DNA of 64,000 bases from Owenia fusiformis (lineage: Eukaryota; Annelida; Polychaeta; Sabellida; Oweniidae), in the NCBI GenBank assembly GCA_903813345.2, contig CAIIXF020000010.1:18489181-18553180 (forward strand). The letters are read 5' to 3'. This document shows positions 38,018-51,100 of this stretch, piece after piece (within the stretch, counting starts at the first letter, position 1; each line of letters begins with the position of its first letter). The notes under the pieces are model-generated. The model had not been told where the DNA came from. It did no database searches and was given only the letters and a program-made list of their open reading frames with translations. The translations under genes were made by a program, and so were the position numbers.

Positions 38018-39467
38018 TGGCCCCCAGTGGCCCAAAGAATCTATACAGGGGCCCCAAGTGGCCCCAAGAAGGTATATGATGGCCCCCAGAAGCTATACAA
38101 GGGCCCACAGAAACTATACTGTGGTCTCCAGAAGCTATATGGTGACCCCCAGTGGCCATCAGAAGCTATATGATGGCCCCCAGAAGCTAATTAGTGGCCC
38201 CCAGGAGCTATACGGTGGCACCCAGAAGCTATACAGGGAACCCCATTGGCCCCAAGAAGCTATACGATGGCCCCAAGAAGCTATACAGCAGCCCCCAGAA
38301 GCTACAAGATGGCCCCCAGAATCTATATGATGGCCCCCAATGGCTCCCAGAAGCTATACAGGGCCCCCAGTAGCCCCTAGAAGCTATATGGTGGCCTCCA
38401 AAGCTATATGGTGGCCCATTGGGGGACACTGTATAGCTTCTGGAGGCCATCGTATAGCTTATGGGGGCTACCGTATAGTTTCTGCGGGCCCTTGCATAGC
38501 TTCTGGGGGCCATCCTATAGCTTCTGGGAGCCACTGGGGGCCCCTGTATAGCTTCTGGGGGCTACAGTATAGTTTCTGCAGGCCCTTGCATAGCTTCTGG
38601 GGGCCATCGTATAGCTTCTGGGAGCCACTGGGGGCCCCTGTATAGCTTCTGGGGGCTACAGTTCAGTTTCTGCAGGCCCTTGCATAGCTTCTGGGGGCCA
38701 TCGTATAGCTTCTGGGAGCTACTGTGCGCCCCTTTATAGCTTCTGGGGGCCACTATATAGCTTTCGGGGCCACTGGGGGCCACCGTATAGCTTCTAGGGG
38801 CTACTGGGGGGCCCTTTATAGCTTCTGGGAGCCATTGTGTAGCTTCTGGGAACCACCATATAGCTCCTGAGGGTCACTATTTAGCTTCTTAGGGCCATCA
38901 TATAGCCTATGAGGGCCACTGGGGGCCACCGTATAGCTTCTAGGGGCTACTGGGGGCCCTTCACATCTTCTGGGAGCCATTGGGGGCCATCATATAGATT
39001 CTGGGGGCCATCATGTAGCTTTTTGGGGCTCCTGTATAGCTTCTGGGGGCCTTCGTTTAGCTTCTTGGGGCCACTGGGGTCCCCTGTATAGCTTCTGGGA
39101 GCCACCATATAGCTCCTGGGGGCCACTAATTAGCTTCTGGAGGCCATCATATAGCTTCCGAGGGCCACTGGGGGCCACCATATAGCTTCTGGAGACCATA
39201 GTATAGTTTCTGGGGGCCCTTGTATAGCTTCTGGGGGCCATCGTATAGCTTCTGGGGGCCCCCGTATAGCTTCTGGGGGCGACCGTATAGCTTTTTGGGG
39301 CCACTGGGGGCCCCTGTATAGCTTCTGGGTGCCACCATATAGCTCCTGGGGGCCAACATATAGCTTCTGGGGAGCACAGTATAGCTTTTGGGGAGCACAG
39401 TATAGCTTCTGGGGGCTACTTGGGGCCCTTGTATAGATTCTTGGGGCCACTGGGGGCCATCATATAA
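38006..39467. repeat. 21-bp minisatellite with an orientation switch
   Basis: Tandem units of about 21 bp resemble GGCCCCCAGAAGCTATATGAT. The motif reads AGAAGCTATA up to about 38410 and TATAGCTTCT after it, so the array itself is inverted about that point. Some units carry a 10-bp insert (CCCCAGTGGC). Because 21 is a multiple of three, several frames stay open for long stretches; these are not genes. Confidence 0.95.
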
Positions 39468-39564
39468 CTTCTGGGGGCTTCTGGAACCTAATAATTAATG
39501 TATTTTGCCAGGTTTCACCAAAATCTTCAAATATGGGGCTGTCAGGGGGGGGGGGTTAAATTAA

Positions 39565-39930
39565 TTAAGTTATAATTTTTCTAAACAAATTCATGCAACT
39601 ATTTATCTCTAAAGCAAAGGGAGAATAACTTCCTTTTAACTCATTAAGAACGTGAAATGTAAAAACCTCATTATCAAGTGATGTTACCATAGCATCTGAA
39701 ATGTTAGAAATATTACATAAATATTCTCTAAACAAATTCATGCAACTATTTATCTCTAAAGCAAAGGGAGAATAACTTCCTTTTAACTCATTAAGAACGT
39801 GAAATGTAAAAACCTCATTATCAAGTGATGTTACCATAGCATCTGAAATGTTAGAAATATTACATAAACCATATGATGAATCATCTTTACTTCTAATCAT
39901 GCTATATACTTCAGATGCTTTAAGAATCAA
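39565..39930 (-). other. ORF-like segment in the right palindrome arm, with internal duplication
   Basis: This is the inverted counterpart of 37730-38017. An internal segment of about 144 bp (CNISNISDAMVTSLDNEV ... SPFALEINSCMNLF) is duplicated in tandem without breaking the frame. No recognised family. Confidence 0.3.
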
Positions 39931-41605
39931 GAATATGAAGAATATGATGAAAAGCAGACTATATGTATACTATTTATATGAATCATTGAAAGTGCATGGT
40001 AAATTATAAGATTGGATCTTTAATATACAGGGTCGAGATAACCGTTTTGACCCCTGTGAATGATAGTCAAAATGCATGTAATCTTTCCACATACTTATTA
40101 GTTCAGTTCAATACATGCACATTTTTTTTACTCAATAAGATTGAAACAACTATGGTTGTTACTTTTTTTTTGTTAATTTAATATTCTTTTTATAATTGTC
40201 AAACAATGACGTTCACAGTAGCTGCCTCCAAAGCTGGATAATTTTGTTAATTCTGATCCAATTTTGAAGATTTGTTGTCTCTTTAATGTTGCTTATATCT
40301 TCCACTCATCAAATAAGGGACAAAAATATGCACACATTCTGTCATACGGCCTCAGTTCTAATAGATATATTGCTATACTAGGATATTCTGAACCAAAAAT
40401 GGATTGATGACGTCACAATTAATGCAAATTAGCTAATTTGCATAACTGAATATTGTTACCATATAGTAAATTTAATAAGGTTTAATCAGATACCAATATT
40501 ATCTCTATAGACCAAATAATGGCGAAGCTATATTGATTCAAGACTCCAAGGTAAGACGTATGTATATTATTGTCAAATAATGACATTCACGATAGCTGCC
40601 TCGAAAGTTACATAACTTTCGTAATACTGATTCAATTTTGAATCTGTTTTCACTTTTATGTTGCTTATAGCTTCTACTAATAGAATAAAGGACAAAACCT
40701 TTCAGAAATTTTGCCATACGGCCTCAGTTCTAATAGATACGTTGCTATAGTTGGAAATTCTGAACCAAAAATAGATTGATGACGTCATTATTTATGCAAA
40801 TTAGATAATTTGCATAATTGAATATCATAAATTTATTGGAAATTTAACGAGGTTTAATTTGGTACCAATATCATTTCTATAGACCAAATAATGACAGAGC
40901 TACAAATGATTTAAGATACCAAGGTAAGATGTCTAAAGATGCGTAACCATGGTAACTGAATGCCGCCATAAAAGTACTATGGGACATTAGCTGGCAATGT
41001 TAACAAATGAATTCATTAAATAGACACCCTAGGGATTACAAAAATGTATGTAACTTATTCACACCTTATGGGTGCATGGGAACCCCTTGTTCCTACTATA
41101 CTATTTGTTTAATGAAATTCAAATCAAGAGTTGAGCTAAGTTTAAGGGCAAATCTTAACATATCTTCAAGGAACATCTTTTTAAAACGAGCTATTTTAGG
41201 GAGAAATCCTCATTCCTAATTTATTGAGATATCCTTTAGAGTTCACACAAAGATATGTCAAATTCTGAAACATGCAATTCCCACACTTTAATACTGATGA
41301 TTTTTCTAAAAGATTCCAAATCAAAAGATTTTTATTTGGTATTTCATTTTATAATAGAGGAGCGTTCATAATGACCTTATAAACTAAAACACCAAATTGA
41401 AATAACACGATATCTGTTATACTCCGTAGCCTTTAAAATTAAACCTTTTTCAAATTGCAATGCCTTCAACAAAGAACACCTAGTGCTGAAAATACGCATT
41501 TGTTCTTTCTTTGAATTGAAAATCAAAAAATCATAATTCAAATTCAATTCCCAGTACAGGCGACTCCAAAAACGTTACCCCCTCAGTTTGGGAATAACTA
41601 CACCC

Positions 41606-41713
41606 CTACTTGCACACCCTCCATATTCCCCAGACCTTGCACCCAATGACTTTTACTTATATGCAGAACTCAAGCGTGATTTGAGAGGAAATAAATTTGG
41701 AAGCACTGATTAA
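41606..41713 (+). pseudogene. Mariner transposase fragment
   Basis: An in-frame stretch reads LLAHPPYSPDLAPNDFYLY then AELKRDLRGNKFGSTD and TAA. HPPYSPDLAPxDFxLF is the conserved third catalytic-aspartate block of mariner transposases. Everything upstream is unrecognisable here, so only a short relic remains. Confidence 0.85.
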
Positions 41714-42365
41714 AGGCAGAATCAGATCTATGGGGTTGACAAAATTACTAGCAATGTGTACAATTTACCTCCTAATCTATTCCTTACAATCTCAAGTACA
41801 ATAACTCCAAAAATATTCACAATACGTTATAAATTAGTTATTATAGATTCTAAGTGCAAAAATGGGTGAAAAATGTTTAAATTCTCCCAAATAATAAGAA
41901 TGATAACCATTCTTATTAGAAAAATAATACATTATTGTAAAAATCTTAAGTTTTCCTGAAATAAAGTGTGCACTTTGGGGCTTTTTAGAAAATAGACAAG
42001 CAAAGGAATGACATGAGCCAGAAATATTCTAAAATTGAAACAATTTTTTGTTGGCCTGCTCGCTATATCTGATTCTCTCTTTAACTCAGATCACATGTCT
42101 TAGCAAGACTTCAGGAAATGGGCAAGAATGGGTTTGAAAGTGTGTTTAGAGAGTGGGTGAATAGGCAAAAGAATTAGTGTATAGCTAGAGATGGACATTC
42201 TGATGAATAGCTTATTTTCATAACAATGGGACTTTAGGACTGTTTTTATATTGTTGGCAACAATTTAATGCAAAAATTATTTTTATATATTTTAATATAT
42301 AACTGTTTTTGTTAACATTTTTTCTTTTTTTAGTTCAATTGTTTTTTGTTCCTTTCTACCAATTC

Positions 42366-42683
42366 TTGAGAATGAAATAAAATGTCTTTCCGAACCTTGT
42401 TGAAACAAAATAGCATATACAACATTTTCTTAGACCTCTCAATATTACAGTTATACAAAGGAAATTTTGGTTGATTTTACAAAATGTATGAAAAAACTTC
42501 AAACAAAACCCCCCAAAATAGTTAGAAATTAAGATAAAACTTTTTTTCATTAACAAAATGCTTTTTTAAAATCAACCAAACTTTCATTTGTACAATTACA
42601 ATATTTAGAGATCTAAGCACATTGTGTTTGTGTTGTTTTGTTCCAATGAGGTTCGGATAGATGTTTCATTTCATTCCGAACAT
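42366..42683. repeat. Inverted repeat, MITE-like
   Basis: GAATGAAATAAAATGTCTTTCCGAACCTT at the left is mirrored at about 42650 as GAGGTTCGGATAGATGTTTC then ATTTCATTCC. Arms are about 30 bp with mismatches. Non-coding. Confidence 0.5.
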
Positions 42684-43152
42684 ATGATACCAAGAACGAA
42701 AGACGTGTCTGATGTGTTTTCTAAAACAATATAGAGAAAAGGATATATTCAAATTATAATGTTACCATCCAAAAGATGACCATTAAATTGGCGATGGGTA
42801 AATTTTTCAGAATGTTTTGATGACTGGTTTAAGAGAAACGTGTGTTCAAAATGTTCTCCATATCGATACCACTCCTTTAAACAGTCTATCTTCGCAGATA
42901 AATTAAAAAAATCATATTTTTCTGGGTCAACCTGTATATGGAGGTGTACACGTGCATTAGGGAGCACGCGCGTTACAAATGGGGTGTCGACTTTTGGCTA
43001 GCAACAGAAGATACCTCAAGAAAAGTCTGAGATTACTGAAGATTTTCTTTGCAAACGAAGTTGGCCGAGGGTACCACGGATGTGAAGAGGACGTCTCTAA
43101 CTGGTCACAAAGAGAGGCTCGGCATTCTCCGTCAGATTGAATCGGCAAAAAT

Positions 43153-43192
43153 CGGTTGTATGGCTTACCTTCGGTTGTATGGCTTACCTTCG
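43153..43192. repeat. Perfect 19-bp tandem duplication
   Basis: GGTTGTATGGCTTACCTTC occurs twice in direct succession and is followed by a third, partial copy (GGCTGCATGGC). No gene is recognised around it. Confidence 0.7.
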
Positions 43193-44441
43193 GCTGCATG
43201 GCCCAATGGAAAAGATGCTGTCCCGTTACAAATCTCCATTGAAAAGCAATGGTAGAACTCCTTTGAGAAATCTTGGCTACGGCCTGAGTATAGCAGTCAC
43301 ATTGGAATGTTTTTAAAGGCTGAATGTAGACACTGAAACTTGCGTTTGTCTAAACTGTGATCGTATAATATGTTTTAATATAATTTCGCATTTTAATTTC
43401 ATCAAATTTTTAATACAATTTAAATAAATCGAAGTGATGGATAATAAATACTATACCCATTCGATCAAATGCTTGTGTTTATAAATGATACATACAGACG
43501 TGTGTGCTTTTAATAATAACTCATTTCAAAATGTTTCTATTATACTGTTTCATATTTGCTCTTGGGGACTTATCGGCTCCGGCAAGAATTTTTTTGTTTG
43601 AAATAAAGCAAAACGAAGGCGCACAGATTTGAAAGAAAGTGTGTTCTCATAAGTATCACATTCCTGATAGACGATGGGCGAGTTTACTCGCTTGATAATG
43701 TTGAAAGTGTTTGCAAAAGGTCAGAAGTCTTTACCTTAAATAATTCAAATTCTCTACATATATCAAAGAAATATCATATTTCCTTCATCATTATTTACAA
43801 ACATGTTTTAAGATTCAAAATTAGAAGTTTTGGATATTTTCAATAAAATTTATCTTGGGACTTGGGAGATTTTTTGGGACATTTTTTATATGTTAAAGTA
43901 TGCTATTAAACCTACTGAATTTGTCGCCATCTATTGACAGCCCTGAAGGCCATTAGCCTATGTGTTTTGGAATGAGTGTTCGGATGAAGAATCTGGCAAA
44001 CCAACGAGTCATCCCAATTATCCAGACCATTCGGTTTCTGTAGTGTAACAAGACTCCACTCTGTTTAGGATTATGTGTAAATTCTTTTGAGCTGTCAACC
44101 CCAAGTTATCATTCCATTGCTCGAATTAATTCACAATATTGAACCTGTGGTCTGAACACTCATTTACCCCGAACATATTTTTATATGAATACCCTAGGTT
44201 CCGTTTATATCATTCTATGCTAAAAAGCATTGAAAAAACAATCCGATATCACTGGGGATCAGCTGGAGACGAAGACAGTTTGTCTTCGTTTTAGCATGAT
44301 CGGTTTTCCGTCATTTCACCATCAAAAGGGGCCTTGCGCGTTCTCATACTTTTTAGAAAGGAACTGATAGAAGGCCATGCTTTTTCATGTCAGCCTTTGC
44401 GACGTTATTGACTTTTGGTCCAAGTTAATATTGCCCTATAG

Positions 44442-44702
44442 CACTCCCCTCCATAAGTTTGGCAACCTTAATTACGTGTTAAAGCCTCTTTTTGTTTGAA
44501 TTTTTATTTACGTAAACTGTGATGAAAATCTTATAATATCAATGGGAATATAACTTGACTTCATTTCCAATACCTCCAATTTTTTTCCTCAATTACAATA
44601 TGTCGAAAATTGATGATAAATCGGATGAATTTTTGAAAATCGACATTCCCATGTAAACCAATGACGATTTTCAAAATTTCATCAAACTTATGGAGGGGAG
44701 TG
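44442..44702. mobile_element. MITE with 20-bp terminal inverted repeats
   Basis: CACTCCCCTCCATAAGTTTG at the left and its complement CAAACTTATGGAGGGGAGTG at the right bracket 261 bp. TA dinucleotides lie next to both ends, suggesting a Tc1/mariner-type element, though the exact duplication is ambiguous. No coding capacity. Confidence 0.8.
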
Positions 44703-45373
44703 TACTTCGATTTCTGTACTTTCCACAACCTTATCCTATTTTCTGATTACCTTGATACAGCCAACCAACGAGTTAGTATTACCTTTTATCATTGCAACAA
44801 TTTGTGAAAACCAATTATTAACCAAATCAGCGGCTTTATTTGTGTTGCAATTTACATATGATATGATAAGCTCCTCTTTTGGTTTCTCGTTACATGTAGA
44901 TTTTAAAACAAAATCATAATAAGTAGTATCATTTCTACATTTAAAGTACATACTATCACGGATAATATAGGTAACAAAATCTAAAATTTACAAAACGGAG
45001 TAAGAAAAAAGATTGTGGCCAAAGAATATACAATCCTCAGCATTAAACTAAAGTAACAATTAAAACGTAATTATATCTGTGTGTTTGGTCATCGGTTGGG
45101 ATGTTGGTGCTTGCTTATGTGATTGATTTTGGTATCAGGTGCGGGCCTTTTCTTATGTATCTCACCATTCCCAATGCATTTGATCTCTGAAAATGCAACA
45201 ATGAACATATACAAGGGCGACCCATATATTTTACCTGCCTACCCTAAATACAAGTTACCTTGGTAATTTAAGATATTACTATAATATTTTAGCATTGTAT
45301 GTGTAATTACATTTTTAACAGAACATATGGATCGACCCTTGTATTAGTGATTGAATGGCCCTCGTTTATTGGG

Positions 45374-46010
45374 ACAGGGTGGGCCAAAAACGTCCATATT
45401 TTTTATTTCGATATATCTGTTTTGAGTATGCAAGCCGGGTTTGAATAATTTCTTCATGGGAAATGCAGAAATCACTTTTGTAATTGTTAATCTTCATGGT
45501 TGTCTGAATGATTAAGGTTAACAGATACGAGGGGTGTCTTTAAAAATAAACCGATTTCAGGATGATATTTCAAGCAACAATTTTACAATTATATTGGTAG
45601 TGCCCCAAATACTTTAAAGAAATACTAATCTTTACATTTCATATAGTCAGTCAGAGAATCATGTTTATTATGATGCTGACATTATGGCTATTTATATTTC
45701 TGATCAAATTGAAGCATTAATGGGAGTGTGTTGAGACTGAGGACGTTTAGATGGATTGGATCAACATCAGGAAAAATGGGACTGGTAAGACAAATTCTGG
45801 GTGAAAAATCATGTTCTCTTTTTTTGGACACGGGAAGAAGCTTTCGGTAGGATCGTATTCAGATTCAGAGAACATCATTGTCTATTTTATGACGAACAAT
45901 GACTTTCGATCAATTTGCAAGTTACGACCGTACCAAAAATGGACCCCTGAAAAAAGGTAAAGGTAAATCTCCCATTAAAATTTTATCGAAATAAATATTG
46001 ACCACTCTGT
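45374..46010. mobile_element. Mariner-like MITE (637 bp)
   Basis: The left end is ACAGGGTGGGCCAAAAACG, continuing TTTATTTCGATA. The right end, reverse-complemented, is ACAGAGTGGTCAATATTTAT then TTCGATA. The arms are imperfect but long. The same end type recurs at 52145-52353 in the ZIP gene, so this is a family. A second possible end (ACGAGGGGTGTCTTT near 45528) hints at a nested element. Confidence 0.55.
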
Positions 46011-48178
46011 AGAATGTAACAAGTCACGTGACACGAGACTATCCCTCGTGTCTTCAAGACGTACATGTCAGGTAAGGTTATCTGACAAACCATCATTTTA
46101 CTATCTGAATCAAAGAAGAAAAGTTAAGTGAAGACCCTAATTGCCCCAATGAGCTATCACTGCGGTCCATACCATGTCAATAGAGTTCCCAAGCGACTAT
46201 TTAATATCAGTAGAGATATCGGGATATATCCTTGTTGTGACAAAAGCACTGAAGTCCAATGTGAAAGGATATGATTAGTGATAAAATTGAAATTGAAACA
46301 AAAATACTTCAAAGAAATATAAAAAGGTATGTTGTGTATTTATGTAATGTTTTGATGCTCAGGGCCCATAGCCAGCTTTTGCCATGGACAATTTTGTCAC
46401 AAAATTACTTGAAAAGTGCTCAAAAGGGGGAAGCAGCATGCTTTTGAAACAATTTTTGGCCGGGGGATTCACTCGAATTGATTAATAATGTTGTATTCCA
46501 TTAGAGGGCCAATCATGTTTTTGAATAAGATTCAGAAAGAATTGAACAACACCAAACCTTTTTTAAATTTTGTATCAAATCAGCAACGGGGTAGCCCATA
46601 CTAATAAGGCACTATCAGTCATGGTTTACATCAATTCCAATGCCATTTATAATTCTAGACGAATTATTTAACTCGTTCCGATCCGTAGCAGCTGGTTTAA
46701 ACGCACAATGATAAAGTCATCGATAGCCAGAGCAGCAGGGAAAGGAGGATCGGGCACTCTCTTTAGTAAGATTTAAAATGTTCTTTTACAGCGCTTCACG
46801 TTCAGAAATATAAATTCAAATATGCCAAGTAAGGATGCCTCAGCCAATCGAAAGTTAGAATTTTTATGAAGCCCAATTTTATAATTTTCTGCTTGTTTGT
46901 AAAGTCAATTTTGGTAAAGGAAAAAAAGGTAATATCAAAACAATGAAGAGAGATGGGCAACGGTATGATTTCTGAATGACTTCCCATGACTAACCATGTG
47001 ATTGCTCAGTTGGACTCTTGGATTACCATCTAAGTGAATGAAGTGTCACCAAGGACGACGCTGTCACATAAAAATCAATCTGGATATCCGGATGTATGAT
47101 AGTCCGAAATTGACAGATATTTTCCACCCCGGGACTTGTTCCATGTTTGCTCATGTGTTTTATATTACTAAACCTAACAACAATAGAATTGTCGTTATTG
47201 TCACCATTGTAAATCGATGCTCTTGATAGGTGCTCGCTGCTCATCATCTAGGTTGACGTCACTTGACTAGGGGCACTTGTTATATGACCTTTTACGGCGC
47301 AGGGTTAACCGATAAAAATCAACATTTAAAAAATAACTTCGGATATACACGTGGGTAATTACTAATGAGATTGGGTGAGAACCGAAACTATAAGGATATA
47401 CTTTGATTGCAATTGGAAAAACAGTTGGCAGCCAGTAAAGCATGTTAAAACGCTTATGATCACGATGTGTTATAAATAAGTGAACCAGCAAAAACCTAAT
47501 CAGACGACACATTAACATTTGAAAAACACACAAGTCCTTTTTCATATGCAGACATAACATTAATATACCCTGAACGGAAATTGGAAGATACATGATAACA
47601 TCCACCAACTAGTTGGCTCACACATTGGGATTCTAAACAGATGCCCACAATGTCCACAAGCTTCTTACAAAGTTGAACTATGATAATGACAGTGGACATA
47701 TATATAGGAGATGATATGGCAACCAAGCAAGAAGGACCCGCTGAATCATGCGACGGGAAACAGGAATAAAAATAAACTATTTGAATCATTTGTGCTATGT
47801 ATAAGTTATAGTACTAGGTGGTATTGAGTGAATCACTTAGTATTCGCTAAATATTTTCTAATTTTCTTATCCTGGTTGAACGACTAATACTATGCTGGTA
47901 TGGTATCTTTGATTTAATAATATAAAGGTATGATATGCGGAACAAAGCAGGTGTATCACCTTAAACACAACATTGGAATATAAAAGCAAACACCTAAAGG
48001 AAAATAAACAATTGGAAATGAGACGAAACAATAATATATTATTCAAACTACAAAATTTAAAAAATGACAAAATACTGGATTTACTCTTTCAATTAAGAAT
48101 TACAAAACCATAGATTGAATATATATGTTACATCTACTGCAGTTGAATAAATGAAGGAAACTTAGCGTTATCGCCAAC

Positions 48179-51100
48179 ATGACGTCCAAGGATGCCGTCC
48201 CTGTAGAATACGTAGATTCACTCTCCAGTACGTACTTGACCACATTCTTCTACTTTTTAAAACGCCACTTTTTTTGTTATTATGGATGCCAAATAATTAT
48301 ACATTTGTCATTTTAGTGAAATGGGGCATAGGACTTGGTTGTGAACTAGTGATCGTACTGTCTTCCTTATTCGGGTTCCTACTGATACCGTTCCTCAAGA
48401 AGCCCTGGTTCCCAGTACTGTTGACTGGTCTCGTAGGCTTGGCAGTTGGAACACTAGCAGGCACTGGTGTCCTCACATTATTCCCAGATGTAAGTTCTCC
48501 TTGACGTAAACGTTACTCACGTTGATTACTTTCAATGGAATTGCTGAATAATCATATGTACACACGTATTTCAGAGAAAGTGAACGCGCACGTGTTATAT
48601 CATGACCCTCAAAGATTGTAGTACCCCTCGATTGGTTTATAAGGGACCTAATCACAACTATTTTCCTCTTCTACCATCATACTCAGTGGGGTAGCCTAAT
48701 CAAAGGCAAAAAAGGAAAACTAGTCTCCAGGGGACCTTGATTTTACAGGTTCGCGTTCACGTTCATCAAATACCTACAATTGCTTCCCAACCACACAATC
48801 TCATTTAAACATAAACTAATGATAGTTGACAATATATCTCATTCAAGACTTTTTAAAAGAGAATAGTTCATTCACAATACTACAAGGCTTCGCTCATTAA
48901 TGAATAAATTAAAAAGTGAGGTGCCTCTTTGAGTTAATGGTACCGCTACTAAATAACTGCACAGTGTCGAAAAAATAAAATAGCATTGAGTATGTGCTGT
49001 TAGGTAATATTAAACCGTAGTGACAAGAAGTAAGATTATCCTCTTACTATTAAATAATTCCTTATAAAATTATAACATTCTAATATCAATATAATTTCTT
49101 GATTAGACTATATTACTATTATTACAATTTTTGCTATTCAAATCAATTTTATAACAATTCAATTCTGCTATTTGATATATTTTCTTTAATAAGCTAAACA
49201 ACTCCAGGAAATTACAAGTATGTGTAGAATGTGACCAATGTTAATATATTGCACCGGGCTATTGTCTTGACATTAAGGTCGAGAAAATTATTTAAAAAAT
49301 GTACTTAATATTAGTTCCTTTTTGCGTCAGGGCTTCTCAACAATCATTCATTATTCCTATAGATTCATTTCGATGAGACTTATTGATCATTATTTAGGAC
49401 TGGCTTCAGATGGATAGGGTAACAGGTCATCATTCATGTTTGTAGTCACTTCTGTCGATAGGGCGAATTGTCTTAACTTTCTTTTATTGCAAATAACTTA
49501 CTCGCCTAGCCTGGAGGTTGACGCTGACAGTTCAATGGCAGTTACATATTTTAGCTCTTGTTTATAAACTTCCATGGTGAAGGTATGTACTTGAGATCAT
49601 GATGTTTCTATATTGGACGAGCTGGATCAAAGAATTTTCTCTGATCTGATGAGTATACCAGAGTTGAGTTCTTATAAATGGTAAATGAAACCGAGTTAAG
49701 ATTTTGATAACTATATTATTTTTTATTTCACCGTAAACATTATTTCATCTAAATAATGTAGTACATTATCATTTATAAAGACCAACATAGAAGACTTAGA
49801 ATGTAAAAATGACAATTATTGTTTCAATCAAAATATGCTGACCTGCCTACCCAATTTCCCATATAGGATAGGCTACTTTGTGGGTTTTAGATATTGTAAT
49901 TCATATTATCTTAAATTCTTGAGCTGAGGTCTTTAGGTTCATAAAATCAGATTTGATTCAAAATTGATTGTCATCAATAACTGAAAATATCCGTTATGTC
50001 AACAAATAATTTGATTATAAACTAAGACTTAATTTATCTTCACACTGACCACTTAGCTGGTCAGTAAGGACATATCCCTATACAAATAAGGATACTATTT
50101 CTGTCCTGAGTTTTGTTACGAAAAATGTTACAAACATCTAACAATCATCAAAAAATCATAGTCCATTGTAACTTTAATTTGTGATAGTTTTTCAATTATG
50201 AATAAATTGTCAGACGAGGTCAACATTAATGGAATGTACCATTGTATTTAACATGTTCATCATACATATACTGAAATGACATTCATTTAATGTTATGTAC
50301 GTCGTGGAAGTATGTAATTTAGCCAACCTATATCAGGAGCTTATAAATTATTGTACATTGTGATGAACTAAATCAATTAAATCATGTTTTTATTTAGGCA
50401 TTCGATATTGTGGAAAAATATGAAGATGATAATACGCATATATGGAAGGGCCTGGGGATACTTGGTGGCCTGTACTTCTTTTTCCTTACTGAACGTATCG
50501 TGAAAATTGCCACCATAGGGTCCGAAGCAGCACATGGTCACAGCCAGAATTCGGTAGGTTACATGCAAGGGGGAATAAAAGAAAGCATGATATTTACTAA
50601 AAGTGATAATTAATGATCATAAAATAATGCCCAACAAATATTTAACTCTTACGAATGATAATTATCAAACGTGGTTTCAGGGTTTTACAACATGAAACGT
50701 AATAACGAGTGTTGTTTCCCTTATTGCTCATAGTAAGTTGGTACCAATGTAAATATCAGATGATCTTGTGAAGATTTATCAAAGTTAACATTTTGTATAT
50801 GTAGGCGACGGCAAATAAAAACATGGAACTTCCTCAAAAAGAAAGTCTTCCGCAAAAGAAAGAGTCCAAACTGGACGATGTACGGGAAATGACCAAGTTT
50901 GAAAGACAAGCATCAGAAGCTACAATCGTATCAACAGGCAGTCAAATCCAACTTGTTAGTGCGAAAAGCACTGAAAACCTGAATGGGGGAATGACAAACG
51001 GGGTCTTTTATATAGGCGATGGAAATATGCCTGACATTCCAGGAAACTTTGCAGTTGAAACCGTCGTCCAGGTAACACGTTATTATAAATTTTGATAAAA

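Larger units (their letters stand above)
36538..41103. repeat. 4.6-kb imperfect palindrome with minisatellite centre
   Basis: The left end TAGTATAGTAGGAACAAGGG is matched by its complement CCCTTGTTCCTACTATACTA at the right end. The two arms (about 36538-38005 and 39468-41103) match almost continuously, differing by scattered bases and one extra duplication in the right arm. The outermost TA on each side could be a mariner-type target duplication. Each arm contains two diverged tandem units of about 360 bp (ATTTGCAT...TGACGTCATCAAT...CTGAGGCCGTATG, near 36830 and 37190) and one ORF-like segment. Because the arms have diverged, this is not a simple assembly inversion. No transposase is visible. 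Confidence 0.85.
41104..48178. other. Gene-poor region with transposon relics
   Basis: I find no supported host gene. The region holds a mariner transposase fragment (41606-41713), an inverted repeat at 42366-42683, a direct repeat at 43153-43192, a MITE at 44442-44702, a mariner-like MITE at 45374-46010 and a dispersed repeat at 46370-46480. The many short open frames between 46800 and 48110 show no domain and lack conserved splice structure. Confidence 0.5.

Noticed and set aside
38058-39450. Several overlapping open frames on both strands, rich in GPQKLY or ASGG-type repeats
   Set aside because: They are by-products of the 21-bp minisatellite, whose unit length is a multiple of three. Similar frames open on both strands and none has a plausible gene context.
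38006-39467. Regular short repeats that might suggest a CRISPR array
   Set aside because: Units are directly adjacent and variable, without unique spacers, and the host is a eukaryote.
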